A stretch of 19,259 nt of DNA from Nitrosomonadales bacterium (GCA_004525885.1 SPBV01000011.1:1-19259); one strand, 5' to 3'. Positions 6,456-15,968 are shown, counted from the first letter of the stretch. The notes: generated from the letters alone by a model not told the origin. Made by a program: numbers and translations.

Positions 6456-9400
6456 TTAATGGCTCTTCGATCCATTTAACTCCTTAATCAAACCATTTAT
6501 TTTCACCACTCGATCTGAAATGCTCTCGATTTGCACCTGTATTCTTAAGCAGTCAGGACCAGAAAGTTTGTATTCACTATTATTCTGAATAAGCTCAATG
6601 ATTTTATCCGCGTCTACCTCAGGGCTGGGAACAAATTGAATTAATATACTTTCGGCGGTAGCATCTATGCGTGAGATGCCTAAAGGCCTAGCTGCAATAC
6701 GTAGGCGGTGGCACTCCAGTAATGTTCTTACTGGATCTGGAAAGAGACCAAAACGGTCGACTAATTCCTGATGCATATCATCTAACTGATCACAGCTCTC
6801 ACAATTTGCCATTCGCTTATACAATACTAGGCGCTCATGTACATCAGCGCAGTAATTATCTGGTAGCAAGGAAGGTGCGTGCAAATTGATTTCGGTGGTA
6901 ACACCTAGGGGGTGCTCCATATCAGGTTCGCGCCCCTCCTTTAAAGATTTTATGGCAGCATCTAATAGAGTGCTGTATAGGTTAAAGCCAATCTCATGCA
7001 TTTCACCGCTTTGCGATTCTCCTAACACCTCTCCTGCACCGCGAATTTCTAAATCATGCATGGCAAGATAATACCCCGCACCTAATCCATCCATCGACTG
7101 GATTGCATCAATACGTTTCTTAGCTCGTATACCCAGAGCCTCTTCTTCTGGTACAAGCAAATATGCGTAGGCTTGGTGATGGGAACGACCGACCCGCCCA
7201 CGCAGCTGGTGCAATTGTGCAAGACCAAATTTATCTGCACGATCGATGATAATTGTATTGGCGCTAGGAATGTCGATTCCAGTCTCGATGATCGTGGTGC
7301 AAAGTAGCATACTGAATTGCTGTCGATAAAAGTTTCTCATCACATGCTCTAGATCACGCTCACGCATCTGTCCATGGGCGATACGAATACTTACCTCAGG
7401 CAACAACCGTGTAAGACTATTGTATGTAGACTGGATAGTTTCTACAGAATTGTGCAAATAAAAAATCTGTCCGCCACGTTTTATTTCTCGTAAGCATGCT
7501 TCTCGAATGATTCCTTTAGAAAAATGATTAACAAAAGTTTTGATGGCAAGCCGCCGCTGTGGCGCTGTGGTAATCACAGAGAAATCACGTAAACCTTCTA
7601 ATGACATAGCAAGTGTACGAGGAATCGGTGTAGCAGTTAGCGTTAATATATCCACTTCAGAACGAAGACTCTTAAGTTTTTCCTTCTGGCGTACACCAAA
7701 CCGGTGCTCCTCATCAATGATGACCAATCCAAGGTTTTTAAACTTCACACCCTTTTGGATTAATTTATGAGTTCCAATAACGATGTCTACTCCACCCTGA
7801 GCCAATCCCTCTACTACCTGAGCCTGTTCATTGGTTGAACGAAAGCGCGACATCTCTGCTATTATTACTGGCCATTGGTCGGCAATCAAACTGAAACGTT
7901 CAGAAAAATTCTGGAAATGCTGCTCCGCTAATAACGTAGTAGGCACAAGCACTGCCACCTGTTTTCCATTCGAAACAGCAACAAAAGCTGCTCGCAATGC
8001 CACTTCTGTTTTACCAAAACCGACGTCTCCACAGATCAGACGATCCATTGGCTTACTTGAAGTTAAATCCTCAATCACCGCTTGGATAGCAGAGGCCTGG
8101 TCGGGCGTCTCTTCAAAACCAAAACCTTCAGCGAAGGCTTCGTAATCGTGCCGCCTAAATCCGAATTCATGACCCGCGCGATTAGCCCGCTGTGCATATA
8201 AATTTAGCAGTTCTGCAGCAGTATCACGTATTTGCTGAATTGCTTTACGTTTGGCCTTGTCCCATTGGCTACTACCAAGTCTGTGCAAAGGAGCGGTCTC
8301 TGATGCCGCACCACTATATCGGCTGATAAGATGTAGTTGTGAAACCGGAACATAAAGTTTATCGCCGCCGTCATACTCAAGTGACAGAAATTCACTCAGT
8401 TGCCCATGATGGCTATTTCCTAGATCCATTTTCATCAAGCCTGAATAGCGACCAATTCCATGTTGTTCATGCACCACAGGTTCACCGATCTTTATTTCAG
8501 ACAAATCACGTAGCATCGTATCTGCTACAGATGTTATATTGCGCGATGCGTGCCCACGTCTTTTATAAAGATGTATGGCATAAAGTTCACTCTCAGTAAT
8601 AAAAGCGAGTCCATCTCCGGTTAGAATAAATCCTTTGTGTAATGGAGACACACAAAGCATAAATAATTTCGTGCTTGCTAAAAATTGGGTATAGTCGTTA
8701 CAAATTTCAGGAAACAGATCATATTGTTTCAAATAGTCAATGATCAACTCTCGTCTCCCTAAACTCTCTGCTAAAAGCAACACGCGCTTACCAGATAACA
8801 TAAATTCAGCAATAAATGTGGCAAGCTTTTCTGTAGGATTGATAGCGCGGCGGTCAATCTGTATAAGTGGCAAACAACTAGTAAAATCTTGAGTTTTAGA
8901 TTGTGATTCCTTAATTTCAGATTGAATTTTGATTCGCGGATATGATTTAAGTGCTCCGTAGAACTCTTCTATCGTGAGAAACAAGTCCCCTGGTGGCATT
9001 AGAGGTCGATTGGTGTCGCCTCGTAACAACTTATAACGAGACAAAGTGCCACACCAGAAGCTCTCTATTTCTGAATGGACGTCATGATGCAGACATAGCA
9101 ACATGGAGCTTGGCAAGTAGTCGAATAATGTGGCGGTCTGCTCAAAAAATAGTGGTAGATAATATTCAATTCCTGCAGGTGCAAGGCCTTTACCCACATC
9201 TTTGTAAATATGGCTTCTTGATGGATCACCTTCGAATCTCTCACGAAATTTGCCTCGAAAACATGTGCGGCCATCCTCATTAAACGGGAACTCTCGGGCT
9301 GGTAGTAGCCGTATCTCGTCAACTGGATAGATACTTCTTTGAGTGTCTACGTCGAAAGTACGGATGGACTCTATTTCCTTATCCATTCTATCAATACGAT

Positions 9401-9929
9401 AAGGTAATAAACTGCCCATTGGAAATAAATCGATCAACCCACCGCGCACACTGTATTCGCCTGGTGAGAGTACCTGGGTTACATGGGTGTAACCCGCCAG
9501 AGCCATCTGACTACGCAATAATTCCAAATCGAATATTTCTCCCCGCTTTATAAAAAATGTATGCGCAGCAAGATATTCGCGTGGGGACATACGATAGAGT
9601 GCAGTCGTAACAGGAACAATCAGCACATCACAAGAACCGCTCATGACTTGGTAAAGGGTAGCAAGACGTTCGGAAATTAAATCATGATGTGGTGAAAGAT
9701 TATCGTAAGGGAGCGTCTCCCAGTCAGGCAAGAGATGTATCTTCAGATCAGGTGAGAAAAAAGGAATTTCTTCCAGTAATCGTTGTGCCTCTAACGCGCT
9801 CGAAGCAATGATGACGATAGGCTTTTCCTGTTGCGCCATCTTAGCGAGAACAAAAGCATCTCCAGAACCATCAAAATTAGAGTAGTGGGTTATTGAACCA
9901 GGCTTGGGAACGATAAATTTGAATTGCAT
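6456..9929 (-). CDS. mfd: Transcription-repair coupling factor Mfd
   Basis: A 1157-residue DNA translocase that removes RNA polymerase stalled at lesions and recruits UvrA, coupling nucleotide excision repair to transcription. The N-terminal part is the UvrB-like region (DWETLPYDNLSPH, and RGGLIDLFPMG). The CarD-like RNA-polymerase interaction domain follows around residues 475-575 (EPVVHEQHGIGRY begins at 483). Then come the RecG-like helicase motifs: Walker A GDVGFGKTE at 634-642, DEEH at 739-742, LTATPIPRTLAMS, and LRGRVGR at 909-915. The C-terminal TRCF domain ends the protein. Length is close to E. coli Mfd (1148). The start has only a weak ribosome-binding site. serB follows on the same strand. 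Confidence 0.97.
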   Translation of the reverse strand: MQFKFIVPKPGSITHYSNFDGSGDAFVLAKMAQQEKPIVIIASSALEAQRLLEEIPFFSPDLKIHLLPDWETLPYDNLSPHHDLISERLATLYQVMSGSCDVLIVPVTTALYRMSPREYLAAHTFFIKRGEIFDLELLRSQMALAGYTHVTQVLSPGEYSVRGGLIDLFPMGSLLPYRIDRMDKEIESIRTFDVDTQRSIYPVDEIRLLPAREFPFNEDGRTCFRGKFRERFEGDPSRSHIYKDVGKGLAPAGIEYYLPLFFEQTATLFDYLPSSMLLCLHHDVHSEIESFWCGTLSRYKLLRGDTNRPLMPPGDLFLTIEEFYGALKSYPRIKIQSEIKESQSKTQDFTSCLPLIQIDRRAINPTEKLATFIAEFMLSGKRVLLLAESLGRRELIIDYLKQYDLFPEICNDYTQFLASTKLFMLCVSPLHKGFILTGDGLAFITESELYAIHLYKRRGHASRNITSVADTMLRDLSEIKIGEPVVHEQHGIGRYSGLMKMDLGNSHHGQLSEFLSLEYDGGDKLYVPVSQLHLISRYSGAASETAPLHRLGSSQWDKAKRKAIQQIRDTAAELLNLYAQRANRAGHEFGFRRHDYEAFAEGFGFEETPDQASAIQAVIEDLTSSKPMDRLICGDVGFGKTEVALRAAFVAVSNGKQVAVLVPTTLLAEQHFQNFSERFSLIADQWPVIIAEMSRFRSTNEQAQVVEGLAQGGVDIVIGTHKLIQKGVKFKNLGLVIIDEEHRFGVRQKEKLKSLRSEVDILTLTATPIPRTLAMSLEGLRDFSVITTAPQRRLAIKTFVNHFSKGIIREACLREIKRGGQIFYLHNSVETIQSTYNSLTRLLPEVSIRIAHGQMRERDLEHVMRNFYRQQFSMLLCTTIIETGIDIPSANTIIIDRADKFGLAQLHQLRGRVGRSHHQAYAYLLVPEEEALGIRAKKRIDAIQSMDGLGAGYYLAMHDLEIRGAGEVLGESQSGEMHEIGFNLYSTLLDAAIKSLKEGREPDMEHPLGVTTEINLHAPSLLPDNYCADVHERLVLYKRMANCESCDQLDDMHQELVDRFGLFPDPVRTLLECHRLRIAARPLGISRIDATAESILIQFVPSPEVDADKIIELIQNNSEYKLSGPDCLRIQVQIESISDRVVKINGLIKELNGSKSH

Positions 9930-10084
9930 CTGATTTCATAATAAAAAATAGTTGAAACAATAAACCCCAACCTTTTGGTTAAATTCGGATATTATATGTC
10001 ATTATTCTAACTACATTTTTCGTAAATCGACATTAAAAACCTTAGTGCTATTTATAAGAAAAAACTACCTCGATATGACAATCT

Positions 10085-11839
10085 TCAAACTGGAGCCCAA
10101 TAATCCAGTGTAAGTTGCAAGGTAGTATTACCACTGTACTCGTTAATTGTGAGTCGATAAACAGCGTCTATTGTTTTAGGAAGAGAATCTTGGTAAAAAA
10201 ATAACATCGCGTCATAAAGATGACTTAACGCTTGTTTATTAGTATTTGAAATATATTTTCTCAACTTTAATTTCAGGTGTTTCCCACCTACTACGCGCTG
10301 ATTTTCTACTTCGAAGCGGGCATTGAACGTAGGATAGGGAAAACCCTGTCCCCACACCTGCTCTGTAAGATACTGAGCCAGCTCTAGATTCATTTCGGAT
10401 TCGTTCAAATCGCCATCTGTCTCAATGATGCGCAATAGATCCCCAGGAGTAAGTAGTGTTTGTGCTGTTTGCTCGAAAGCATCGCGAAATTTATCAAAAT
10501 CACCTATGCGCACAGTCAAACCTGCTGCTGCCGCATGGCCACCAAATTTAAGGAGCAAACCAGGGTTGAGTTTAGAAACTATATCCAATGCATCTCGTAG
10601 ATGAAACCCAGGAATAGATCGCCCAGAGCCCTTTATTTCATCATCATTTCCAGGAGCAAAAGCGATCACCGGAAGATATAATTTATCCTTAATTCTAGAT
10701 GCAAGGATGCCAATTACACCCTGGTGCCAGCAAGAATCGAACAAACTTAGACTGTGCGAAATTCGATCGTTTTGATTTGAACCTTGGTCAATAAGAATCT
10801 TCTCTATCATAACTTGCGCACTATCCTGCATATCTGCTTCGATTTCTCGACGCTGATGATTGAGTGCGTCCAACTGCAAGGCGATCTGCTTTGCATGAAA
10901 CTTGTCATCAGTAATGAGACACTCAATACCAAGCGACATATCGTCAAGTCTTCCTGCTGCATTTAATCTTGGCCCCAGCATAAATCCTAGCTCATAAGTG
11001 GATACTTGTCTAAAATCTCGCCGCACCACGCCAAGTAAAGCGTTTATACCTGCACAACCACGACCATTGCGAATGCGATACAACCCCTGCTGTACCAAAA
11101 TTCGGTTATTCTCGTCCAGCTTTACCACATCAGCAACAGTTCCTAATGCCACCAAATCAAGTAAATTAGCAAGATTAGGCTCTTTCTTTGAGACGAATTT
11201 CCCACGTACACGTAACTCTGCACGTAATGCAAGCATCAGGTAAAACATCACACCTACACCAGCTATATTTTTACTTGGAAAATTACAGCCTGGCTGATTT
11301 GGATTCACTATAACAGTAGCATCTGGTAATTTATCTCCAGGTAAATGATGATCAGTAATAAGCACCTGCATGCCAAGGCGATTAGCTTCTGCTACGCCTT
11401 CTATACTAGCGATCCCATTATCTACCGTAATGAGTATATCGGGCTGCTTTCCATCAGTTATAGTGGCGGCAAGTTGTACGATCTCCGGAGTCAAACCATA
11501 GCCATACTCAAAACGATTTGGCACAAGATAATCTACCGTTGCACCAAATTTTCTCAACGCGCGTATGCCCACTGCACAGGCAGTAGCTCCATCTGAATCA
11601 TAATCAGCTACTATCAGTAAACGCTTTTTTGCAATAATTGCATCGGCAAGAAACGTAGACATTATTAAGATGTTTTTTAGATTCTCGAATGGAACTAGCT
11701 GAGATAGCTTTTTCGTAATTTGGCCAGGTTCAACTATGCCTCGGGCAGCGTAGACACGAGCTAAAACAGGATGAATACCATGCCTGGTTAATGATTCTAA
11801 GGACTGTAGCGTATAGTTTCGGGAGATAATTTTTGGCAT
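10085..11839 (-). CDS. recJ: Single-stranded-DNA exonuclease RecJ
   Basis: A 584-residue 5'-3' single-strand exonuclease of the DHH family, acting in RecF-pathway recombination and mismatch or base-excision repair. Visible motifs: motif I DYDSDGAT at 79-86 (usually DYDADGAT), a VDNG motif, the DHH triad D163-H164-H165, PRLNAAGRLDD at about 295-305, and the DHHA1-domain motif KFGGHAAAAG around G433-H435. Length matches E. coli RecJ (577). The C-terminal OB-like region is complete. No good Shine-Dalgarno is seen. The RpfE-type gene, often beside recJ in related bacteria, lies upstream but is separated by the EAL gene. Confidence 0.96.
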   Translation of the reverse strand: MPKIISRNYTLQSLESLTRHGIHPVLARVYAARGIVEPGQITKKLSQLVPFENLKNILIMSTFLADAIIAKKRLLIVADYDSDGATACAVGIRALRKFGATVDYLVPNRFEYGYGLTPEIVQLAATITDGKQPDILITVDNGIASIEGVAEANRLGMQVLITDHHLPGDKLPDATVIVNPNQPGCNFPSKNIAGVGVMFYLMLALRAELRVRGKFVSKKEPNLANLLDLVALGTVADVVKLDENNRILVQQGLYRIRNGRGCAGINALLGVVRRDFRQVSTYELGFMLGPRLNAAGRLDDMSLGIECLITDDKFHAKQIALQLDALNHQRREIEADMQDSAQVMIEKILIDQGSNQNDRISHSLSLFDSCWHQGVIGILASRIKDKLYLPVIAFAPGNDDEIKGSGRSIPGFHLRDALDIVSKLNPGLLLKFGGHAAAAGLTVRIGDFDKFRDAFEQTAQTLLTPGDLLRIIETDGDLNESEMNLELAQYLTEQVWGQGFPYPTFNARFEVENQRVVGGKHLKLKLRKYISNTNKQALSHLYDAMLFFYQDSLPKTIDAVYRLTINEYSGNTTLQLTLDYWAPV

Positions 11840-12163
11840 ACGGTAAACTATTCTAATCTCTATTTCTTAAGAAAATACCCATCATTCAAGCGATAAACTA
11901 CACCCTTTCATTAATTCGAACTAAAAGAAATCAGAAACTATGAAAAATACAATGACATGTAAATTAAGAAGTACAAAAGCAGTTTAATAGGAATTTTGAG
12001 TGCTAACTACTCAGAAAAGCTATGGATGGTTATAGCACAAGACTATGAATGACTATCTTGCTGTCTTTAATTTGTGATTTATATGTATAAAAATATGAGT
12101 TAGAAACTACTTTTTCTGCACAGGATTAGCCTTTCATTTATATTTCTTATTTATTGCACAGAA
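11840..12163. other. Intergenic region between recJ and the EAL gene
   Basis: 324 bases, very AT-rich. No supported gene: the longest readable ORFs are about 15 codons and lack ribosome-binding sites. A dyad GTGCTA (12000-12005) / TAGCAC (12033-12038) encloses a nested GCTAT (12019-12023) / ATAGC (12032-12036), and a GACTAT direct repeat follows. No T-tract follows either stem on either strand, so I do not call a terminator. The region presumably carries the recJ promoter, but no convincing -35/-10 pair was found. Confidence 0.5.
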
Positions 12164-12958
12164 TTATGCAAGTGTATCAATCGGTTGAGGCCTCCCCAAG
12201 CCAAATCCTTGCGCAAAATCCACTTCAATTTCCCGTAATCTGGCAATTACATCGTCTGTTTCAACTTGCTCCGCAACAGTCTGAATGCCTATTGTGTGGG
12301 CAACCCTGTTTATTGCTGTAACCTTGGCAAGGTTGATTGGATCTTGAAACATATAGCAAACCATATTCCCATCAATTTTTAAGTAATCAATCTTCAAATT
12401 TCTTAGCAAATCAAAGGAAGATGGGTCGCGACCAAAACTACACAATGCGACACGACAACCGTAATCCCTGATTTTAGAAACAAACATAGAAGCATATTTA
12501 AGATTTGCTGATACGTCCGATTCCTCTATTTCGAAACATATCATCTCTGCAGAAACAGCGGTCTCCTGTAATTGATCTCGAACAAAATTAGGAAAATTAG
12601 GGTCACAAACCGTATCCTTTGCTACATTTATAAAAAACATTGACCCCGATACTAATTGGTGAGAGGAAATCCATTGCAGTATATACCTCACGACCCACTG
12701 ATCTAAAAGGGGCATCATTTTGTATTTTTCAACAAAAGGTAGAAATGTACCTGGCGGTATCAGATTGTCTTCTTCCTCAGACATTCTAATTAGAATTTCA
12801 TGGTGCGTGCACATGTTTACACTTTGTTTCACAGGCTTGATCACCTGACAAAACAAACAGAATTTGTTTTCTTTAATAGCTTGAGTAACGCGACTTGCTG
12901 AAATATCCCATTCAGAATCTTGCACTTTTAAATCAGTATTTAACAGGTTATCTGCCAT
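12164..12958 (-). CDS. Stand-alone EAL-domain protein with degenerate catalytic site
   Basis: A 264-residue protein that is almost entirely one EAL domain, with no GGDEF, PAS or transmembrane part. EAL domains hydrolyse cyclic di-GMP or act as its receptor. Seen in order: E54 in EILIR (the EAL glutamate), N111 in INVAKD, E143 in FEIEES, K194 in YLKIDG, E230 in AEQVE and Q250 in AQGFG. The loop-6 motif, normally DDFGTG, reads CSFGRD: both metal-binding aspartates are replaced by C173 and S174. Known active enzymes need these residues, so phosphodiesterase activity is unlikely, and a binding or protein-interaction role is inferred. The domain resembles C-terminal EAL domains of betaproteobacterial GGDEF-EAL proteins. 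No remnant of a longer N-terminus is readable upstream. No Shine-Dalgarno is clear; a promoter lies at 13033-13061. Confidence 0.85.
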   Translation of the reverse strand: MADNLLNTDLKVQDSEWDISASRVTQAIKENKFCLFCQVIKPVKQSVNMCTHHEILIRMSEEEDNLIPPGTFLPFVEKYKMMPLLDQWVVRYILQWISSHQLVSGSMFFINVAKDTVCDPNFPNFVRDQLQETAVSAEMICFEIEESDVSANLKYASMFVSKIRDYGCRVALCSFGRDPSSFDLLRNLKIDYLKIDGNMVCYMFQDPINLAKVTAINRVAHTIGIQTVAEQVETDDVIARLREIEVDFAQGFGLGRPQPIDTLA

Positions 12959-13032
12959 AGATTTATTGTTCTCGTTGTAGCACTACTGGATGTTGAGAGA
13001 TTTTGCTCTCTGATGGCATTACTTCCATGTCT

Positions 13033-13061
13033 ATTATATATAAGATATTGTATGCTGCCAA
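13033..13061 (-). promoter_or_regulatory. Sigma-70 promoter for the EAL gene
   Basis: On the minus strand TTGGCA (13061-13056) and a perfect TATAAT (13038-13033) are separated by exactly 17 bases. The transcript would start near 13026, about 70 bases before the EAL start codon and after the RpfE-type stop. This is the best-formed promoter I found in the window and suggests the EAL gene is expressed independently. Confidence 0.6.
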
Positions 13062-13117
13062 AATATATTGAACATAACTAGGCGCGACTCAATTTTCACT
13101 TAGAATAACTGTATCCC

Positions 13118-14194
13118 TCAACCAACATACGTTGAAAATGATCTCTTTACACGCCAAAATTTACAAAGATTACTTCTTGTTATGGAAAAACTTCTAGCGT
13201 AATCTTTATTGATTGTAGTTATAACTATCTGGTTAATAAGGCCTTTTTTTAAAATAGCTAGTAGAGGATCAAACCAATCCCTCTCTAATTCTTTAAGGCT
13301 TTCACGCCAACCATAGGCATCACCATATTGGGATTTTCCATGTAAGGAATCAAGAAAAACAAGATGCCTACCAGATGTAATCGATTGCTGCCATGCCTTC
13401 ACATTAGTTGGAAGTGCCGCATAACTATTGCCACAAGCCATAGCCAAAGCACAGGGGAGAACATCATTGCTCCATACGTGGGTATAAGGAGAAATAACAA
13501 TCTTTGGCATAACGCCGCCTCCCCAGAACCAAACACCATTCAGTGCTGACTCCCCACGCTCTTCACGAGCTTGATTTAGAGGATGTTCGTGTAATAGCAT
13601 TTGGATTTCATTGAGTATCCCACTCCAGAATATTTTCTCAGCACCAAACGGAAGAAAATTATTTATATTTTTGACAGCGACTTCACTGAGTAGTTGAGTA
13701 TGAATAAGAGGTGTTCTCGCTATACACAAGTACCAACGATCAGCGTATAGAGGTAAAAAGGTTATCATGCGCCGTTTATCACCAGTTCCACATGATGGAG
13801 GGTGAAGAGCATCCTCAGTAAAATATTTGTTAATGACGTCAGCAAATTTGCGAGCTTCTTCTAGCGAAATGCGGAAAGTACGGCTATCAGCCAATAAGAC
13901 TTGATCATGTTCGACTAACAAATGTACCGGGTCAACTCGTAACCAGTAACCATTGCCTACTTCCATATTTCCTATCTTATCTGCTAGCAATGTAAAGGGT
14001 GCTACTGGCCAATCCTGCTGCTTCTCCACGCTGAAGGCGTTACACAACCAAGCTTCGACTCCTTGTGATTCATTCTTAAACTGTGAACTCTTTGCCAGAA
14101 GCATTTCAATTGCAGGCAATGATAAGTCCTGGTAAATTTCAGGAAATGTAGAGTCTGGCCAGAATAAGTTTGGAACGAAGAGATGTAAATTCAT
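13118..14194 (-). CDS. RpfE-type regulatory protein family
   Basis: A 358-residue soluble protein of the family annotated as 'regulatory protein, RpfE type' (sometimes as a phosphoglycerate-mutase-like protein). Family landmarks: the N-terminal LHLFVPNLFWPD, DWPVAPFTLLAD at 61-72, GYWLRVDPVHL at 82-92, ADRWYL at 151-156, LNEIQMLLHEHPLN at 194-207 and VWFWGGG at 221-227. The C-terminus ends with the usual basic, Trp-containing FSITRSNLCKFW block. The name comes from the Xanthomonas rpf cluster, where rpfE lies near recJ; here it is one gene away from recJ on the same strand. No signal peptide or membrane segment is visible. The biochemical function of the family is not established, so I give no symbol. 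Confidence 0.72.
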   Translation of the reverse strand: MNLHLFVPNLFWPDSTFPEIYQDLSLPAIEMLLAKSSQFKNESQGVEAWLCNAFSVEKQQDWPVAPFTLLADKIGNMEVGNGYWLRVDPVHLLVEHDQVLLADSRTFRISLEEARKFADVINKYFTEDALHPPSCGTGDKRRMITFLPLYADRWYLCIARTPLIHTQLLSEVAVKNINNFLPFGAEKIFWSGILNEIQMLLHEHPLNQAREERGESALNGVWFWGGGVMPKIVISPYTHVWSNDVLPCALAMACGNSYAALPTNVKAWQQSITSGRHLVFLDSLHGKSQYGDAYGWRESLKELERDWFDPLLAILKKGLINQIVITTINKDYARSFSITRSNLCKFWRVKRSFSTYVG

Positions 14195-14456
14195 TGAGAG
14201 ACAACACTAACAAAATATTAGTTTGAGTAGGTGAAGTAAGAACCTATGCGGCATATTAAATATAGACTACTACATTAGTTCTATAACCATTCGTAAATAA
14301 TTGATAAACGACTATAGCCTGCAATCTAACTCATGGGAAATAGCTAGTCGTACAAAAAATAAAATTTTTAAATCATAAACTAAAATTAATAGCCGCTACA
14401 ACCAAGGAAATATGTAATAAATACAACAATAAATTGGATTTTTAGTAGCACCCCAT

Positions 14457-15815
14457 TCAACCCCCTGCAACAGTCATCTGCTTGACTAGTAGTGACCCGC
14501 ATTGTTTAGAACCACGCACTACTATGTCGTTTCCGATTGCTGAGATACCACTTAACATTTCTTTTAGATTACCAGCGATAGTAATTTCTTCTACCGGATA
14601 ACACACTTCGCCACCCTCTACCCAATAGCCCGCTGCGCCCCGGGAGTAATCACCCGTAACCGGATTGATGCCATGGCCAAGTAGCTCAGTTACTAATAAC
14701 CCTTTATCCATTTTCTTGAGTATCGCAGAAAATTCCAAAGGCGCATCATTACTTATAATTATGTTATGGTTACCGCCAGCATTTCCAGAAGTGCATAGCC
14801 CAAGCTTGCGTGCCGAATAACTACCAAGAAAATAGCCCTGTACAATCCCATTTTCAACAACTTTGCGCTCGGCAGTTGAAACCCCTTCATCATCAAATAT
14901 GCTACTAGCCAACCCTTTTTTTATGTGGGGTAATTCATGTATATGAATACCCGGTGCAAATACTCTTTTACCAATGCTATCCAATAGAAAGGATGACTTT
15001 CGATAGAGACTAGCGCCACTTATAGCACTAATAAAATGGCCTATTAAACCTGAAGCAACGGGTGCTTCAAACAAAACAGGCACCTCGCAAGTAGGCAACT
15101 TTCTTGCTCCTAAGCGTGCCGCGCTCCTCATCCCAGCTTTCTTGCCGACACATTCGACCGATTCCAGGTCATCTGCATCTCTAGCCACACTGTACCAATA
15201 GTCACGCTGCATAGTGTCATTTTGACCAGCGATCACTGCACAGCTAATACCATGACGAGAAGTCGGATAACCACCCATGAATCCGGAGCTATTTGCATAC
15301 ACAAATTGTGATTCGCTTAACGAAATACAGGCCCCTTCAGAGTTGACAATACGTTTATCAACTCCAAAAGCAGCCTCTTCACAGGTCTGAGCAAGTTGTA
15401 TTGCCTCATCTATCGATAAATTCCATGGATAATACAAATCAAGATCTGGGAACTCCTCTGCTAATAGGTTAGTATCTGCTAACCCAGCACAATCGTCCTC
15501 AGCAGTGTATTTGGCTATAGAAAGGGCGGCAGCTACAGCATCACCCACAGCCTGCTTGGAGAAGTCAGAGGTACTAGCATGGCCACGCTTCTGGCCGATA
15601 TAAACTGTGACTGACAATCCTTTGTCACGGTTATATTCAATAGTCTCCACCTCACTTTTACGTACTGTGACATTTTGACCGAAACCTTCTGAAACATCGG
15701 TCTCACAGCTACTTGCACCTCCTTTCTTGGCACAATACAGAATATCATTTGCTATCTGCTGGAGAGTTTCTACTGGATAAGAAAAACTTGGAGAGTGCAT
15801 ATCAATATCGCCCAT
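14457..15815 (-). CDS. pmbA: Metalloprotease subunit PmbA/TldE
   Basis: A 452-residue member of the TldD/PmbA (peptidase U62) family. PmbA (TldE) forms a heterocomplex with TldD that matures microcin B17 and degrades unfolded peptides in the cytoplasm; TldD carries the HExxH zinc site, which is absent here as expected. Recognisable parts: the N-terminal ENGD-like region (VETIEYNRDKGLSVTVY), SSIFDDEGVSTAERKVVENG, SYSARKLG, and the C-terminal TGDYSRGAAGYWVEGG with PVEEITIAGNL. Length equals E. coli PmbA (450). The ATG at 15815 lacks a good Shine-Dalgarno; an in-frame ATG at 15800 is an alternative that would drop five residues. It is divergent from yjgA/darP, an arrangement also found in gammaproteobacteria. 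tldD is not in the window. Confidence 0.95.
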   Translation of the reverse strand: MGDIDMHSPSFSYPVETLQQIANDILYCAKKGGASSCETDVSEGFGQNVTVRKSEVETIEYNRDKGLSVTVYIGQKRGHASTSDFSKQAVGDAVAAALSIAKYTAEDDCAGLADTNLLAEEFPDLDLYYPWNLSIDEAIQLAQTCEEAAFGVDKRIVNSEGACISLSESQFVYANSSGFMGGYPTSRHGISCAVIAGQNDTMQRDYWYSVARDADDLESVECVGKKAGMRSAARLGARKLPTCEVPVLFEAPVASGLIGHFISAISGASLYRKSSFLLDSIGKRVFAPGIHIHELPHIKKGLASSIFDDEGVSTAERKVVENGIVQGYFLGSYSARKLGLCTSGNAGGNHNIIISNDAPLEFSAILKKMDKGLLVTELLGHGINPVTGDYSRGAAGYWVEGGEVCYPVEEITIAGNLKEMLSGISAIGNDIVVRGSKQCGSLLVKQMTVAGG

Positions 15816-15890
15816 AAGTTTGATTTAAAAGAAAACCCGTTCAACCAGAATATTTGGTCGTAATGTCTGTTCACATACCCTGAAATACAT

Positions 15891-15921
15891 TTGGATGAGT
15901 CTAAATGGGATTTAGATCCAA
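15891..15921. repeat. Bulged dyad in the pmbA-yjgA divergent region
   Basis: TTGGA (15891-15895) + TCTAAAT (15900-15906) pair with ATTTAGA (15910-15916) + TCCAA (15917-15921) around GGG: twelve perfect pairs with one four-base bulge. It lies 48 bases before the yjgA start and is followed by a small GCTAT/ATAGC palindrome. It could be an operator for one or both divergent genes or a hairpin in the yjgA leader. There is no T-tract. Confidence 0.45.
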
Positions 15922-15968
15922 AGGACGCTATGATAGCAGCTTCTTAATCCTACTATGAACAGGTCACC

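Noticed and set aside
8204..9322. Overlapping reading frames within mfd (both strands)
   Set aside because: They lie wholly inside the well-conserved mfd frame and show no family motifs or ribosome-binding sites.
9930..10084. Promoter for mfd (TATAAT-like at the middle, or TTGTCA with TATAAA)
   Set aside because: The TATAAT lacks a -35 at proper distance and the other pair has a 19-base spacer; neither is strong enough to list.
11940..11987. 15-codon ORF in the recJ-EAL intergenic region
   Set aside because: No ribosome-binding site, no hydrophobic or repeat character, and length expected by chance.
12959..13117. Remnant GGDEF or PAS coding sequence upstream of the EAL gene, which would make it a truncated or frameshifted larger protein
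   Set aside because: The 159 bases are AT-rich with stops in all frames and hold a good promoter; nothing resembles a GGDEF domain.
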